Assembly: GCA_025462865.1 (NCBI GenBank)
Contig: JAOAPI010000162.1
Span: 1 to 43,868 of the forward strand
DNA from: Candidatus Sulfotelmatobacter sp.
GTDB lineage: Bacteria; Acidobacteriota; Terriglobia; Terriglobales; Acidobacteriaceae
Length of the DNA: 43,868 bases
Reading direction: 5' to 3'
The first letter of the stretch is position 1, and every line of letters begins with the position of its first letter. The translations under genes were made by a program, and so were the position numbers. This document shows, in pieces, positions 26,946-35,594 of this stretch. Below the pieces are notes generated by a model that was not told the origin of the DNA, searched no databases, and saw only the letters and a list, made by a program, of their open reading frames with translations.

Positions 26946-27173
26946 CTAAGGTCGCGGCCATCGTTTGTCACTATCATCGGCGGAATTCGCAAATGCGCCG
27001 TCGATCCTTCTCATGATTCGCTCGGCCCACTGCACGGCGGAGCCAACCAGCGACTCCGTGCGCGGACTCGGCCGGCTATCGTGCAGATCTTCCGTTGTTT
27101 TTAGATGACGGGCGACGAGGATACCGGCGATGATTCCCAACACACGTTTTCTGCCCTCTTCCATTCGGTTCAC
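26946..27173 (-). CDS. Small conserved protein coupled to mrfB-like gene
   Basis: The frame encodes 75 residues. GTG 27173 overlaps the stop of the exonuclease gene as GTGA; an ATG three codons in is an alternative. The sequence begins MNRMEEGRKRVLGIIAGILV, then ARHLKTTEDLHDSRPSPRTE and VGSAVQWAERIMRRID. The hydrophobic GIIAGILVA stretch is short, and no domain is recognised, though the pattern is conserved in my memory of acidobacterial genomes. The 4-base overlap makes it the third gene of the repair operon, so a role with that pair is possible but unproven. Confidence 0.7.
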   Translation of the reverse strand: MNRMEEGRKRVLGIIAGILVARHLKTTEDLHDSRPSPRTESLVGSAVQWAERIMRRIDGAFANSADDSDKRWPRP

Positions 27174-28621
27174 TCTCCCAGGAGTTCCGCGGCCAAAGCA
27201 TCCAACAGGGGCCCCCTGCTTTTTCGTTCCAGGCGAACCATGCGATGCTCGAATCGTGCCCTGATCTCGCGATACGCACCTGGGGTGATTGCGCCAGTGT
27301 GGTTTGCCCGGCGGAGTTCATCGAGTGCCTGGCGAACAACTTCCCGAGCCTGGTGTGGGTCGCGGGCCTTGTGTTCGTGATAAATCGCCAGCTGCTCGTA
27401 AGCCTCATAGCCCTGACGCGAATTTCCTGACGCGTTTCTCCAAAGCTCGCAAGCCACAGCGAAATCGCCATCGCGTTTTGCGAGCCGGGCAAGGGAGCGC
27501 CTGGCCGCGCGGTCGGTCTCGAGGGGCAGGACGGACGCAATCGACTGTTCGTAGAGCTTCCGGGCACGAATGCCATCTCCGCGCCGTTCGCAGATTCGGG
27601 ACACTCCAAACAGTTCGAGTCCGTCCTGTCCCTGGGTTTCAGCGTCGCTTAGCAGGGAAAGAATCCGGCTGGAGAGCCCGGCGAGGCCGCGGAGGTCCAT
27701 CTGGTTATGATGGAAAACCGGAATAAGCCGCTCGGGTGGTGCGCCACGGATGAAGTCCAGATAAATTCGCGGGATCACGTCCGACATGAGATCGCCACCG
27801 CGATCCCATTCCAGCACGTGCCGTTCAAGTTGTGATAATCGCACCGACCCAAGCCGCAGCCGCCATAGATTTCGCGCTGGATGAAGAAAATCGAGATGGG
27901 CCTGTGGCGTGGGGGGAGAAATCTTCCGGCTCATGCGATAGCGGGTTTCAAGCAACGGCCAGTCGAACGACTTGCCATTGAATGTGACCAGCACCCGGCG
28001 CTCGGCGAGCCGCTCCGCCAGCGCGGACAGCAACGAGCACTCCTCGCTGAAGTCACGCATGAACAATTGTTCGACTTCGAGTCCGCCACCCTCCCACCAC
28101 GCGAGGCCGACGAGAAAAGCGTAGGTGCCGCTCCCGCCCGCCAGTCCCGTGGTTTCCGTGTCGAGAAATATCCACTGCTCGGGATCCGCAACCTCCTCCG
28201 GTGCGTCGGGTACGAGCAGCTGTAAGGCCCGAATATCCGGCGCAAATCGCGCCGGTTCGCCGAACCAGCAATGCAAGGAGAGATGGTCGCCGTATTGATT
28301 TTTCTTGGCCGAGGCCCCGAGAATCTGCGCAAGCCGGTCTGGTTGATCCGGGAATGCGAGCGCCACCGGCGATGGATCGGCGTGAATGTGAGGAATTTCT
28401 GGCTGCCATTGGAGTCCCGATGGAGTGGGAAGAAACGGAGAGGGAAGAGATGGGGTGGGAAGAGATGGAGGGGGAAGAGACGGAGGGGGAAGAGACGGAG
28501 GGCGAAGCGCCTTCAGCCTTCGAAATCGGTCCTGTATCACTGGGCTCACCTTTGCCTCGAATCCGTGTTCTCGAATCCGTGTTCTCGAATCCATGTCCTC
28601 GAATCCCTTGCGCGAGTTCAT
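27170..28621 (-). CDS. mrfB: MrfB/YprB-like RNase H-fold exonuclease with TPR-like tail
   Basis: The protein has 483 residues. It starts at ATG 28621, overlapping the helicase stop as ATGA; the longer frame to 28705 is not needed. The first ~70 residues are a linker built from tandem DNA repeats. The exonuclease domain opens at residues 151-160 with IFLDTETTGL (DEDD motif I). It continues with LVTFNGKSFDWPLLETRYRM (motif II) and DLMSDVIPRIYLDFIRGAPP. The C-terminal ~150 residues are helical repeats (ARKLYEQSIASVLPLETDRA and others), as in YprB-family proteins. In Bacillus MrfB works with the helicase MrfA in repair of mitomycin adducts (family knowledge). Gene order helicase-exonuclease is the same here. 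Confidence 0.85.
   Translation of the reverse strand: MNSRKGFEDMDSRTRIREHGFEAKVSPVIQDRFRRLKALRPPSLPPPSLPPPSLPTPSLPSPFLPTPSGLQWQPEIPHIHADPSPVALAFPDQPDRLAQILGASAKKNQYGDHLSLHCWFGEPARFAPDIRALQLLVPDAPEEVADPEQWIFLDTETTGLAGGSGTYAFLVGLAWWEGGGLEVEQLFMRDFSEECSLLSALAERLAERRVLVTFNGKSFDWPLLETRYRMSRKISPPTPQAHLDFLHPARNLWRLRLGSVRLSQLERHVLEWDRGGDLMSDVIPRIYLDFIRGAPPERLIPVFHHNQMDLRGLAGLSSRILSLLSDAETQGQDGLELFGVSRICERRGDGIRARKLYEQSIASVLPLETDRAARRSLARLAKRDGDFAVACELWRNASGNSRQGYEAYEQLAIYHEHKARDPHQAREVVRQALDELRRANHTGAITPGAYREIRARFEHRMVRLERKSRGPLLDALAAELLGE
28424..28606. repeat. Two minisatellites within the exonuclease N-terminus
   Basis: From 28424 to 28498 five 15-bp polypurine units (core GGGAAGAGA) encode PSLPPP-type repeats on the minus strand. 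From 28557 to 28606 three and a half 14-bp units (TCGAATCCGTGTTC) are read in all three frames, because 14 is not a multiple of 3. The two arrays make up most of the disordered N-terminal linker. Confidence 0.85.
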
Positions 28622-31002
28622 GCGCACAATCGTCCAAGGATCGCGAGCGCGACGTTCTTTGTTCTTTCGCTTTGGTCCGCGGCCGGCCCGACACAGGAAG
28701 GGCATCCGTTATCGCACGGGCAAGCGCTGACGAGTTCGCGCGTGCGTTCCAGCAACACGTTCGAAATCCGATAGAGCGGCTCACTGAATCCGATCCCGCC
28801 TGGGTACGCGTCGTAGAGATAAAGGTTGGGTTCAAAGAACGCCGTTCCGTCGGATGTGCCTGGTGCGGCAAACTCTTCCCAGTTGATCTCGGAAGCTGCG
28901 CTCGGCGGACGCTCCCCCACCGCGGTGCCAAGATCTCGCCGGTCGCACATGAGCAGGAGCGTGGCCATGGATCCCAGGGCATACAGCAACCCAAAAATGC
29001 CGCTCTGGCGCTCGGAAAGCGTGAAGGGCAATCCCGTCAGCAGACTGTGCCCGAGCGTCAGCCAGAGTGCGGTCGTGTGCATCTCGTTCTCCGGCAATTC
29101 GAGATTCCCGGAGCCGATGTTCTCGTTCGTGAAGAACTTGATTTTCTTGAAACCGACGACCTGCGAGCGTACCAGCACGTCACCGTGGGCTCGCGCTGCA
29201 GGACCAGAAATGGCTTGCTCTTCCGCGATTTCAAGGACTCGCACCTGGGTGTACCGGATGGCATCGGTGTAGTAGTCCACGTTCACCCGTTTCACGTAAG
29301 CCTTGCGCTTGTCGAAATCCAGCCGTTCGACGTGAAACTGCTGACCCTGGTGAATGTAGATCGCTTTCGGATGAACGGTTGTGAGCGCGGAAGAGAAGTC
29401 GACCTCTCCGATCACCTGGGGTCCGCCGTTCTCTTCGCCCGTCAGGTTGATGATCACGAAATTATCGGAGGTCACCGATCGTAGACTGATGGTGTCTGCC
29501 GGATACGCCTCCTGCACCCAGTGCCAGTTGCCGCCGCTCTTGTGCAGGAACCCCGCCTCACCAAGCTGTTCGAAGAGTTCAGGCAGATCGACGTTGCCGA
29601 ATCGTTCCTCGGGCGAGAGAGGCAGCTCGAACGCGGCACATTTCAGATGGTTCACAAGAATTTCGAGGTTGTCCGGCTGAATGTGGGCGTGCTCCGGGGA
29701 ACTGCCGAAGAAGTAGTCGGGATGCTGCACGATGAATTGGTCGAGCGGCGCCGACGAGGCAACGAAGATCGCGCAGGAACTCCCGCTGCGACGCCCTGCC
29801 CGTCCTGCGCGCTGCCAGGTTGACGCGATCGATCCTGGATAACCCGCCATGACGCAAGCGTCGAGCGAACCAATATCGATGCCTAGTTCGAGAGCAGTGG
29901 TGGTGACCACTCCGAGTATCCTGCCGTCGCGCAGCCCGCGTTCGATCTCGCGGCGTTCCCCCGGAAGATACCCTCCACGATAGCCGCGGATTGGTTCTGC
30001 GTGCCCTGCCTTTGGCGGATTCGCCTGCTGCAAGTAGGTGAGCAGAATCTCGGTATGCAATCGGCTGTTGGCGAAGATGATCGTCTGCAGCTTGCGGGCA
30101 AGCAGTTCCTCGGCTACGCGTGTGCTCTCATTGATGTAGCTTCGCCGAATGCCGAGATTCCGGTTGACCATCGGCGGGTTGTAGAAAACGAAAAGCTTCT
30201 CCCCGGCGGGCGCGCCATTCTCTTCGACCACTTCCACTTCCTGTTCGATGAGTTGTGAGGCCAGTTCGCCGGGATTTGCGATCGTGGCGGAACAACAAAT
30301 GAACTGCGGATTGGAACCATAGAACTGAGAGACCCGTCGCAAACGCCGTAGCACATTTGCCAGATGGCTACCGAATACTCCGCGATAGGTGTGCAATTCA
30401 TCGATCACGATGTACCGCAGGTTCTCAAACAACCGCGTCCACTTGGTGTGGTGCGGCAGGATTCCGGTGTGCAGCATGTCTGGATTGGTCAAGACCACAT
30501 GCCCGCGCTCCCGGATCGCCTTGCGGGCGTCGCTGCGCGTATCGCCGTCGTAGGTGAACACACCGAAGCAATCATCCAGTCGCTTGGAAAGGTCGTGCAA
30601 TTCGGCCAGTTGGTCCTGGGCCAGCGCCTTGGTCGGAAACAGGTAAAGAGCGCGAGTATCCGCATTCTCAAGCACCGCATTCAATACCGGCAGGTTGTAG
30701 CAGAGGGTCTTGCCCGATGCCGTCGGGGTAACCACAACGACGTTTTTCCCCTCGTGAACCAGTTCGGCCGTGAGCGCTTGGTGCGAGTACAGTTATTGAA
30801 TCCCCTTCGCGCGGTACGCCTCGGACAAGGCACTTGTCACCCAACCGGGGACAGGTCGAAACTCGGCCTCCCGGGCCGGAATCTGTCGCACAGCTGTGAG
30901 GACTTCATCTCTGCGGTAGTGTGCAACGAGCGTCCCAAGAATTTCCTGAACAGTATCCAGAGGTGAGTCTGATCGTGGGGCTAGGGACTCTGAGAAGTTC
31001 AT
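28618..31002 (-). pseudogene. mrfA: MrfA-like DEAD/DEAH helicase with DUF1998 tail, in-frame stop at codon 70
   Basis: The full frame from ATG 31002 would encode 794 residues, but codon 70 is TAA (30793-30795), just before LYSHQA, the Q-motif region. Downstream all else is intact: Walker A TPTASGKTLCYN, DELH box VIDELHTY, SATIANP, QRAGRAGRRSG, a DUF1998 region with YDAYPGGIGFSEPL, and the four-cysteine CPCDNGCPSC. This is the MrfA/YprA type of 3'-5' DNA helicase. With the stop, only a start inside the domain could give a product (for example near 30735), and this would lose the Q motif. It is the first gene of an operon with the exonuclease and a small gene. Confidence 0.85.
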
Positions 31003-31186
31003 GCGGCACGCTCCCGGCTATTCGCCTTTTGTTCGCCGATAAGCCTAGCACTTGATGTCGGGATAGCGCAATGTCCAAGAGAGATCACATATTAGCGGCA
31101 GGGAAGAGCTAGGGGGGACACTCCAAGTGAGAAGGGAATGGGCTGCGATTCCTTGATGCAAGGACGCATTAATAAAGACATATTAA

Positions 31187-31324
31187 TAAGGATGGACTAG
31201 AAAGTCTGGGACGCTAGAGAGCACGGTTTTATGTCCATCACCGGCGTGGTGTCGAAGGCCTCGATGGGAGTCCGTTGACCGTTTCAAAGATTCCGCCTAG
31301 TTTTCTGCTTGGATGCCGGGGCGG
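31187..31324 (+). repeat. ~140-bp dispersed repeat, copy 1
   Basis: It begins TAAGGATGGACTAGAAAGTC and ends at GGATGCCGGGG. The second copy is at 37056-37195, about 80% identical with several small indels. Both copies contain the hairpin GACT-AGAA-AGTC and the block CTCCGTTGACC/GTCCGTTGACC followed by TTTCAAAGA. Nature unknown; it may be a repeat element or a structured RNA. It is followed by the isochorismatase remnant. Confidence 0.8.
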
Positions 31325-31399
31325 GGCGAGCTCCTGGCACCTTGCCGATCCGAGCACCCGCCAGGACCAGATCGCAGGCATGCTGTGCCGCTGCTTCAA

Positions 31400-31832
31400 A
31401 ATTCGCTGCAGATGGCCCCGCGGTTGGCACGCCTCAAGAAGCGCGCGCGTGACTCTAATATTCCCGTTGTTTATGTGAACGACAATTTCGGCCAGTGGAT
31501 GTCAGACGCCGGCAAATTGCTGGCCCACTGGTGCGCACCGGTTGCGCAGGAAAACCCTTCGTGGAGGCGGTTCGACCCGACGAGCAGGATTATTGTGTTC
31601 TCAAGCCAACGCACGCCGAATTTTTTAAGACGCCGCTCGATCTGTTGCTCCGACACCTGGGCGCGTCGTTCATCATCCTCGCGGGGATTGCCACGAACAG
31701 CTGCATTCTATGCACGGCGCACGCGAAAATGCGGGATTCAAGGTCACGGTAGTTTCCGACTGTTGCGCTGCGCGTTCCGCGCGGGAGCAACACGAAGCGA
31801 TCGAAAATATCCGGGAGATGGGGGGGGCGTGA
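31400..31832 (+). pseudogene. Isochorismatase-family cysteine hydrolase remnant
   Basis: Three frames together read RLARLKKRARDSNIPVVYVN with DNFGQWMSDAGKLLAHWC, then GKPFVEAVRPDEQDYCVLKP with FIILAGIATNSCILCTAHAK, then FKVTVVSDCCAARSAREQHE and a stop at 31832. This is the core and C-terminus of a cysteine hydrolase of the isochorismatase fold; GIATNSC holds the catalytic cysteine. The N-terminal strand with the catalytic aspartate (LLxxDV) is missing, and two frameshifts divide the rest. It begins soon after the end of repeat copy 1. Confidence 0.75.
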
Positions 31833-31870
31833 CACTGTCGCCGCTTCGCCTCAGAAGAACAAGGGCGGCC

Positions 31871-32152
31871 ATGGAAGAGCTCGTTGAGCGCGGACCGAAC
31901 GACACGCCGACGGTTTTCAGCAACGCAGAAATCGGTGACCGGCTGGCGAGCTCTGCACAGCTCCTGTCTACGCAAAAAGAAAATCCACATAAGGTGAAGG
32001 CCTATCACCGGGCCGCCGCACGCATCCGCAATCTCCCGGAAAGTCTCGATGAGATGGTGCGCCGTCAGGAATATCTAACTCAGTTTTCCGGGATTGGAGC
32101 CGCGATCCCAAGTGCCATTGGGGAAACTGTCACGCCGTTAAAAACATCTTAA
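31871..32152 (+). pseudogene. N-terminal fragment of DNA polymerase X-like protein
   Basis: The frame from ATG 31871 encodes 93 residues and contains FSNAEIGDRLASSAQLLSTQ, NPHKVKAYHRAAARIRNLPE and LTQFSGIGAAIPSAIGETV. This is the N-terminal helix-hairpin-helix (8-kDa) domain of bacterial PolX: N.EI...L, then ENP.KV.AY..AA..I..L, then GIG..I. The palm, polymerase and PHP domains are absent, and after TPLKTS the frame stops. It is truncated to about one sixth of normal length. Confidence 0.72.
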
Positions 32153-32180
32153 ACCGAGTTCCATTTAAACCGAGTTCCAT
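32150..32180. repeat. 15-bp tandem duplication
   Basis: Two adjacent copies of TTAAACCGAGTTCCA follow the stop of the PolX-like fragment, marking the break point of that gene. Confidence 0.8.
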
Positions 32181-32292
32181 ACGCTACCAGCTTTTCACGG
32201 GCTCGAATAAAAAAGTCCTCGCGTACAGCAAAACTAGGATTGATCGATCACTGCCCGCATCCATTATAACGTTTTCGTTAAGGGCAAAGAAC

Positions 32293-32671
32293 ATGCGAGC
32301 CGATTCAGAGCAACCACCGGGAAGTGCTTGGCGAGACGTATATCTTGCCGCTCTTTTTGAGGGGGAGTTGGCCAAATTGCCAGACCGAATTGCGGCAGCG
32401 GAGTACACGCTCGGTCTTCGTAACCGCGAGTTGGGGTATTCCCGGGGGCGATCACAATCAAGAGAAGCAGGCGCTGGCCGGTGCCATGCGCGCTCTCGAA
32501 GCCTTGCGAAATGTACATCAGTGCCCTCGCCCGGTGCCCCGAACCCACGGCCACGTCGCTAACGCGGGCTCCGATGTCCCTTGCGGAATGGGTAAGTTCT
32601 GTTGGGTTGGCGGAGCCGTAGCGCAACGCGACCTGAGTGTAAAGTTTAGGCTTTGTTTCGAAGATAACTGA
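32293..32671 (+). pseudogene. Frameshifted small conserved protein
   Basis: The frame from ATG 32293 reads GSAWRDVYLAALFEGELAKL then PDRIAAAEYTLGLRNREL. At CGGGGG (about 32444) sense moves one frame and continues NQEKQALAGAMRALEALRNV. The RD.Y.AALFE......RI..AE..L..R..EL ... EE.AL..A...L..L pattern is a small acidobacterial helical protein I have seen as an uncharacterised family. The natural end would be near 32533; the rest of the second frame is non-native. One base gained (or two lost) in the G run explains the break. Confidence 0.6.
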
Positions 32672-32688
32672 ACGTAAGGAGAATGATC

Positions 32689-32796
32689 ATGCAATCCACG
32701 TTAGCAATGATCCTCTTGGTTACAGGGCTATTGCAGGCCCAGACGAACCAAGCTTCAGCACCAGGAAGTCAGCAAGAAAATCGAAACCAGAGTTGA
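32689..32796 (+). CDS. 35-residue secreted micropeptide candidate
   Basis: AAGGAG (32676-32681) lies seven bases before ATG 32689, a textbook start. The peptide is almost entirely a signal peptide (MQSTLAMILLVTGLLQAQ) followed by a polar 17-residue tail (TNQASAPGSQQENRNQS) without cysteines. It may be a genuine small exported peptide or the surviving 5' end of a longer lost gene. No function is assigned. Confidence 0.5.
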   Translation: MQSTLAMILLVTGLLQAQTNQASAPGSQQENRNQS

Positions 32797-33159
32797 CTCA
32801 AGCGATAAGGTGAGGAGGAGACATAGATAATTATGTTTAAACTCTCCACTTACGGGACTACCTACACGCCCTATTCTCAGGACTCCATCAGCAAGTCTTC
32901 ACAAAAGAGCTTGGTCGCAAAAACAGACTGAACAAATTGAGTGTGTCTAAACGTTCAGCTATCTGGACAGTAAAAGTGGAGTGGTCGTGATGGTCGCACG
33001 TTAGCGCTCCCGCCACTAACCCATGCCCTCATCCGCAGGTGTCCATCTACCAGCCAACATACCCACTAACAGGTTAGATAGATGTTCACTTTTGACCAAT
33101 GTCCTGGCACTAGGATATCAGCTATACTGTTATTAGTTCGTGACGAGAGGCGGTGCTGT
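32797..33159. other. Intergenic stretch and response-regulator upstream region
   Basis: No gene is recognised. The end (33132-33154, ATTAGTTCGTGACGAGAG then CGGTG) is repeated with small changes upstream of the paralogue at 34243-34266. It therefore probably belongs to the promoter or leader copied in a gene duplication. Confidence 0.5.
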
Positions 33160-34014
33160 ATGACTCCAATCGAACTCCCTATTTCCCACAAGATTCTGCT
33201 TGTGGATGACGACGATAGCGTTCGCGAAATGATGACCCTGACCCTTGAACACAAAGGGTTCGACGTGGTCGCTGCCTCCAACGTAACAGAGGCTTTGAAA
33301 CTGATCACGACAGAGAGCTTTGATGTTTTAATCACTGATCTCCACATGCCAAACCCCAGCGATGGGTTCGCGGTGATTACCGCGATGCGCCACCTCCAAC
33401 CGAATGCGCTTACGCTGCTGGTCAGCGGCTACCCCGACGTGAAGAGTGCTATGGACGCTATCCTTCTCGAAGCGGACGAAATCATAGTGAAACCTTTCGA
33501 GACTCGGAAACTCGCGGATCTCGTCAACGATAAGCTGCTCAGTCGTAAACCTGTTGTCCCCACGCCAAAGGAACGAGTGGCCGGGATATTGCAGCACTGC
33601 ACCAGCCTCATCGTCGAAGACTGGTTGGTGAGGATCAAAAGGAGCAAAGAGCTTGCTCGCGTTTCTCTTACCGACCAAGAGCGAACGGGATATCTTCCCA
33701 AGCTGATCGGAGATCTGATTGTTCGTCTGAGAGCGCCCAACATCCCCGGCGAAGAAAGCCAATCCATCCCTTCTTCCGCCGCCGAGGCCCATGGCAAAAT
33801 GCGAAGGTCGCAAGGCTATACCCCGGCGATGCTGGTGCACGACTCACGAATACTTCAGGTAACTTTGTTCGGGATGTTGCAGAAGAATTTGAGTGCTCTG
33901 GACTTCAGTTTGCTGCTACCGGATGTCATGACCATCGCTGATGAGGTGGATTCGCAGTTGACACAGACAATGGAGAGCTTCACGAATGTCGAGATGACGG
34001 CGGTGGTGGCGTAG
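33160..34014 (+). CDS. Response regulator with RsbRD-like output domain
   Basis: The protein has 284 residues from ATG 33160; the frame could reach back to 33082 without support. The receiver domain occupies residues 10-125: acidic pocket LLVDDDDS (15-20), phosphoacceptor D60 in VLITDLHMP, switch serine in LLVSG (89), and lysine 111 in VKPFE. The C-terminal ~150 residues (GILQHCTSLIVEDWLVRIKR, LTDQERTGYLPKLIGDLIVR, HGKMRRSQGYTPAMLVHDSR) resemble the RsbRD N-terminal-type helical sensor domain. The output is therefore a protein-protein domain, not DNA-binding. The neighbouring gene at 34272 encodes this C-terminal domain alone. Confidence 0.85.
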   Translation: MTPIELPISHKILLVDDDDSVREMMTLTLEHKGFDVVAASNVTEALKLITTESFDVLITDLHMPNPSDGFAVITAMRHLQPNALTLLVSGYPDVKSAMDAILLEADEIIVKPFETRKLADLVNDKLLSRKPVVPTPKERVAGILQHCTSLIVEDWLVRIKRSKELARVSLTDQERTGYLPKLIGDLIVRLRAPNIPGEESQSIPSSAAEAHGKMRRSQGYTPAMLVHDSRILQVTLFGMLQKNLSALDFSLLLPDVMTIADEVDSQLTQTMESFTNVEMTAVVA

Positions 34015-34271
34015 CTACAGTGGTGTTCCCGGTCAGGTCGATCTACGCTCGCTGACGCGATTTATGATCGGCTATACCACTCCATGTTCTTTTTCGCTTT
34101 CACGGGGTTCTAGTCGCTTGGGTTCACAGCGGGGATCGTCTTCATCGACGGATTGACATACGCAGAGTTGCGCCCCTTACAAATAAACGTACACTTGTTC
34201 ACAATTGCTCAGCATTGGAAGCGCCGCCGGGCCTATCGTGGCATTAGTCGTGACAAGAAAGCGGTGTTTAG

Positions 34272-34790
34272 ATGGCTGCTCCAGTCAAGGTGCCAATTGC
34301 GCAGACAGTCCTGCTAACGAACGATGACCCCCAACCTACGAGCACGGAAAGCGTGGCTGCAATACTGAAACGCTCCAAGGTCACTCTGATCGCAGATTGG
34401 TTGGCGCGAACGAAACGCACTCCTGAACTCAACCACCTCCATCTCAGCGATGACCAACGCACCGGACATCTTCCTAAGCTGGTTGACGACGTAACGGTGC
34501 GTCTGGGCAGGACTGAGTTGCCTACTCAGGACAGCGATGCGGCCGTGTCCCTGGCCGCAATCGCGCATGGTAAGCTGCGTCGGAAGCAAGGCTATTCCGC
34601 CGCCATGCTGATCCATGAATCACGAATCCTTCAAGTGACGATCTTCGGAACACTGCATAAGAATTTGGGCGTGCTGGATTTCCGCTTGCTCTTGCCGGAT
34701 GTTATGACGATTGCGGACGAAGTGGACGCGCAGTTGACCCAAACCATGGAGAGCTTCAGCAAAACCACGCTCAAACCAGCGATAGCGTAG
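34272..34790 (+). CDS. Stand-alone RsbRD-like domain protein, receiver-less paralogue
   Basis: The protein has 172 residues and is clearly paralogous to the C-terminal domain of the upstream response regulator: LTDQERTGYLPKLIGDLIVR there matches LSDDQRTGHLPKLVDDVTVR here. Both end in LLLPDVMTIADEVD.QLTQT. Its short N-terminus, TVLLTNDDPQ, looks like the first strand and acidic turn of a receiver (ILLVDDDD), with the rest of the receiver deleted. The upstream regions match as well (34243-34266). It probably competes with or complements the regulator; this is inference. Confidence 0.8.
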   Translation: MAAPVKVPIAQTVLLTNDDPQPTSTESVAAILKRSKVTLIADWLARTKRTPELNHLHLSDDQRTGHLPKLVDDVTVRLGRTELPTQDSDAAVSLAAIAHGKLRRKQGYSAAMLIHESRILQVTIFGTLHKNLGVLDFRLLLPDVMTIADEVDAQLTQTMESFSKTTLKPAIA

Positions 34791-34939
34791 TGGGCCTCAG
34801 TTTTGTTCAGTCCAGCAGTACTGAACGAAGCGTTTGCGTTCGCCTAGACCGGATGTTGCAACCTGTCCGCCACAATTGCGAGCAATAGAGACCATCTTTG
34901 TTGTCGTTAGTGTGCTTGAATGAAAAGGTAGAGCACCCT

Positions 34940-35593
34940 ATGGCCAAGCAAAGACGAGCTTTCAATCCGGGAACCTTTCTCTCAACCATCGGCGCGGGCA
35001 GGAAGATGGTGTCCTTCAAGAAGGAGCAAACAATTTACGCTCAGGGTGATGTAGCTGATGCGTTGTTTGTCATCCAAACAGGAATGGTAAGAGTCAGTGC
35101 TCGATCCCACGGGAAGGAAGCTACCCTCGATTTATTGAGCGACGAGGATTTCGTAGGTGAGGATTCCATGGGGGGTCAATCTTTCCGAACGATGTCCGCC
35201 AGATCGATGACAGACTGCACCCTTCTGCGAATTGAAAAAAATAGTATGCTGCTCGCACTGACACGGCAAATGAAGTTGGCAAGTATGTTTTGGGCTTATG
35301 TGTTAGCGAGAAACATTGAGTACCAAGAGGATTCGGTGGATCAACGTTGCAACGATAGCGAGAAAAGACTGGCTCGTATTCTGTTGATGCAGGCACACGT
35401 GGAAGAGCAAGGAGCATCCGAGGGTACGACTTCGAAGATAAGTCATGAGATGCTGGCAGAAATGGTGGGGACTACGCGGTCGCGGATTTGCTTCTTCATG
35501 AAGAGGTTCAAGGAATCGGGCTTCATTTATTACGACCACAAAGGCAAAGTGTTGCGAGTTTATCGCACACTTCTCGCTTTCCGTGCTCGTTAG
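34940..35593 (+). CDS. Crp/Fnr-family transcription regulator 2
   Basis: The protein has 217 residues from ATG 34940, with AAAGG and GAG upstream; an extra 14 residues are possible from 34898. Beta-roll effector domain: TIYAQGDVADALFVIQTGMV and LLSDEDFVGEDSMGGQSF. Helix-turn-helix: HEMLAEMVGTTRSRICFFMK. The N-terminal residues (FNPGTFLSTIGAGRKMVSFK) parallel those of regulator 3 (FEPQTFLAVIGEGRTLIPIK), so these two are paralogues. The conserved glutamate/arginine ligand pair of cAMP-binding Crp is not evident. Confidence 0.9.
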   Translation: MAKQRRAFNPGTFLSTIGAGRKMVSFKKEQTIYAQGDVADALFVIQTGMVRVSARSHGKEATLDLLSDEDFVGEDSMGGQSFRTMSARSMTDCTLLRIEKNSMLLALTRQMKLASMFWAYVLARNIEYQEDSVDQRCNDSEKRLARILLMQAHVEEQGASEGTTSKISHEMLAEMVGTTRSRICFFMKRFKESGFIYYDHKGKVLRVYRTLLAFRAR

Positions 35594-35594
35594 T

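Noticed and set aside
28201..29484. 427-codon plus-strand frame opposite the MrfA/MrfB genes
   Set aside because: It is antisense to a helicase and exonuclease with clear motifs, and the product has no domain.
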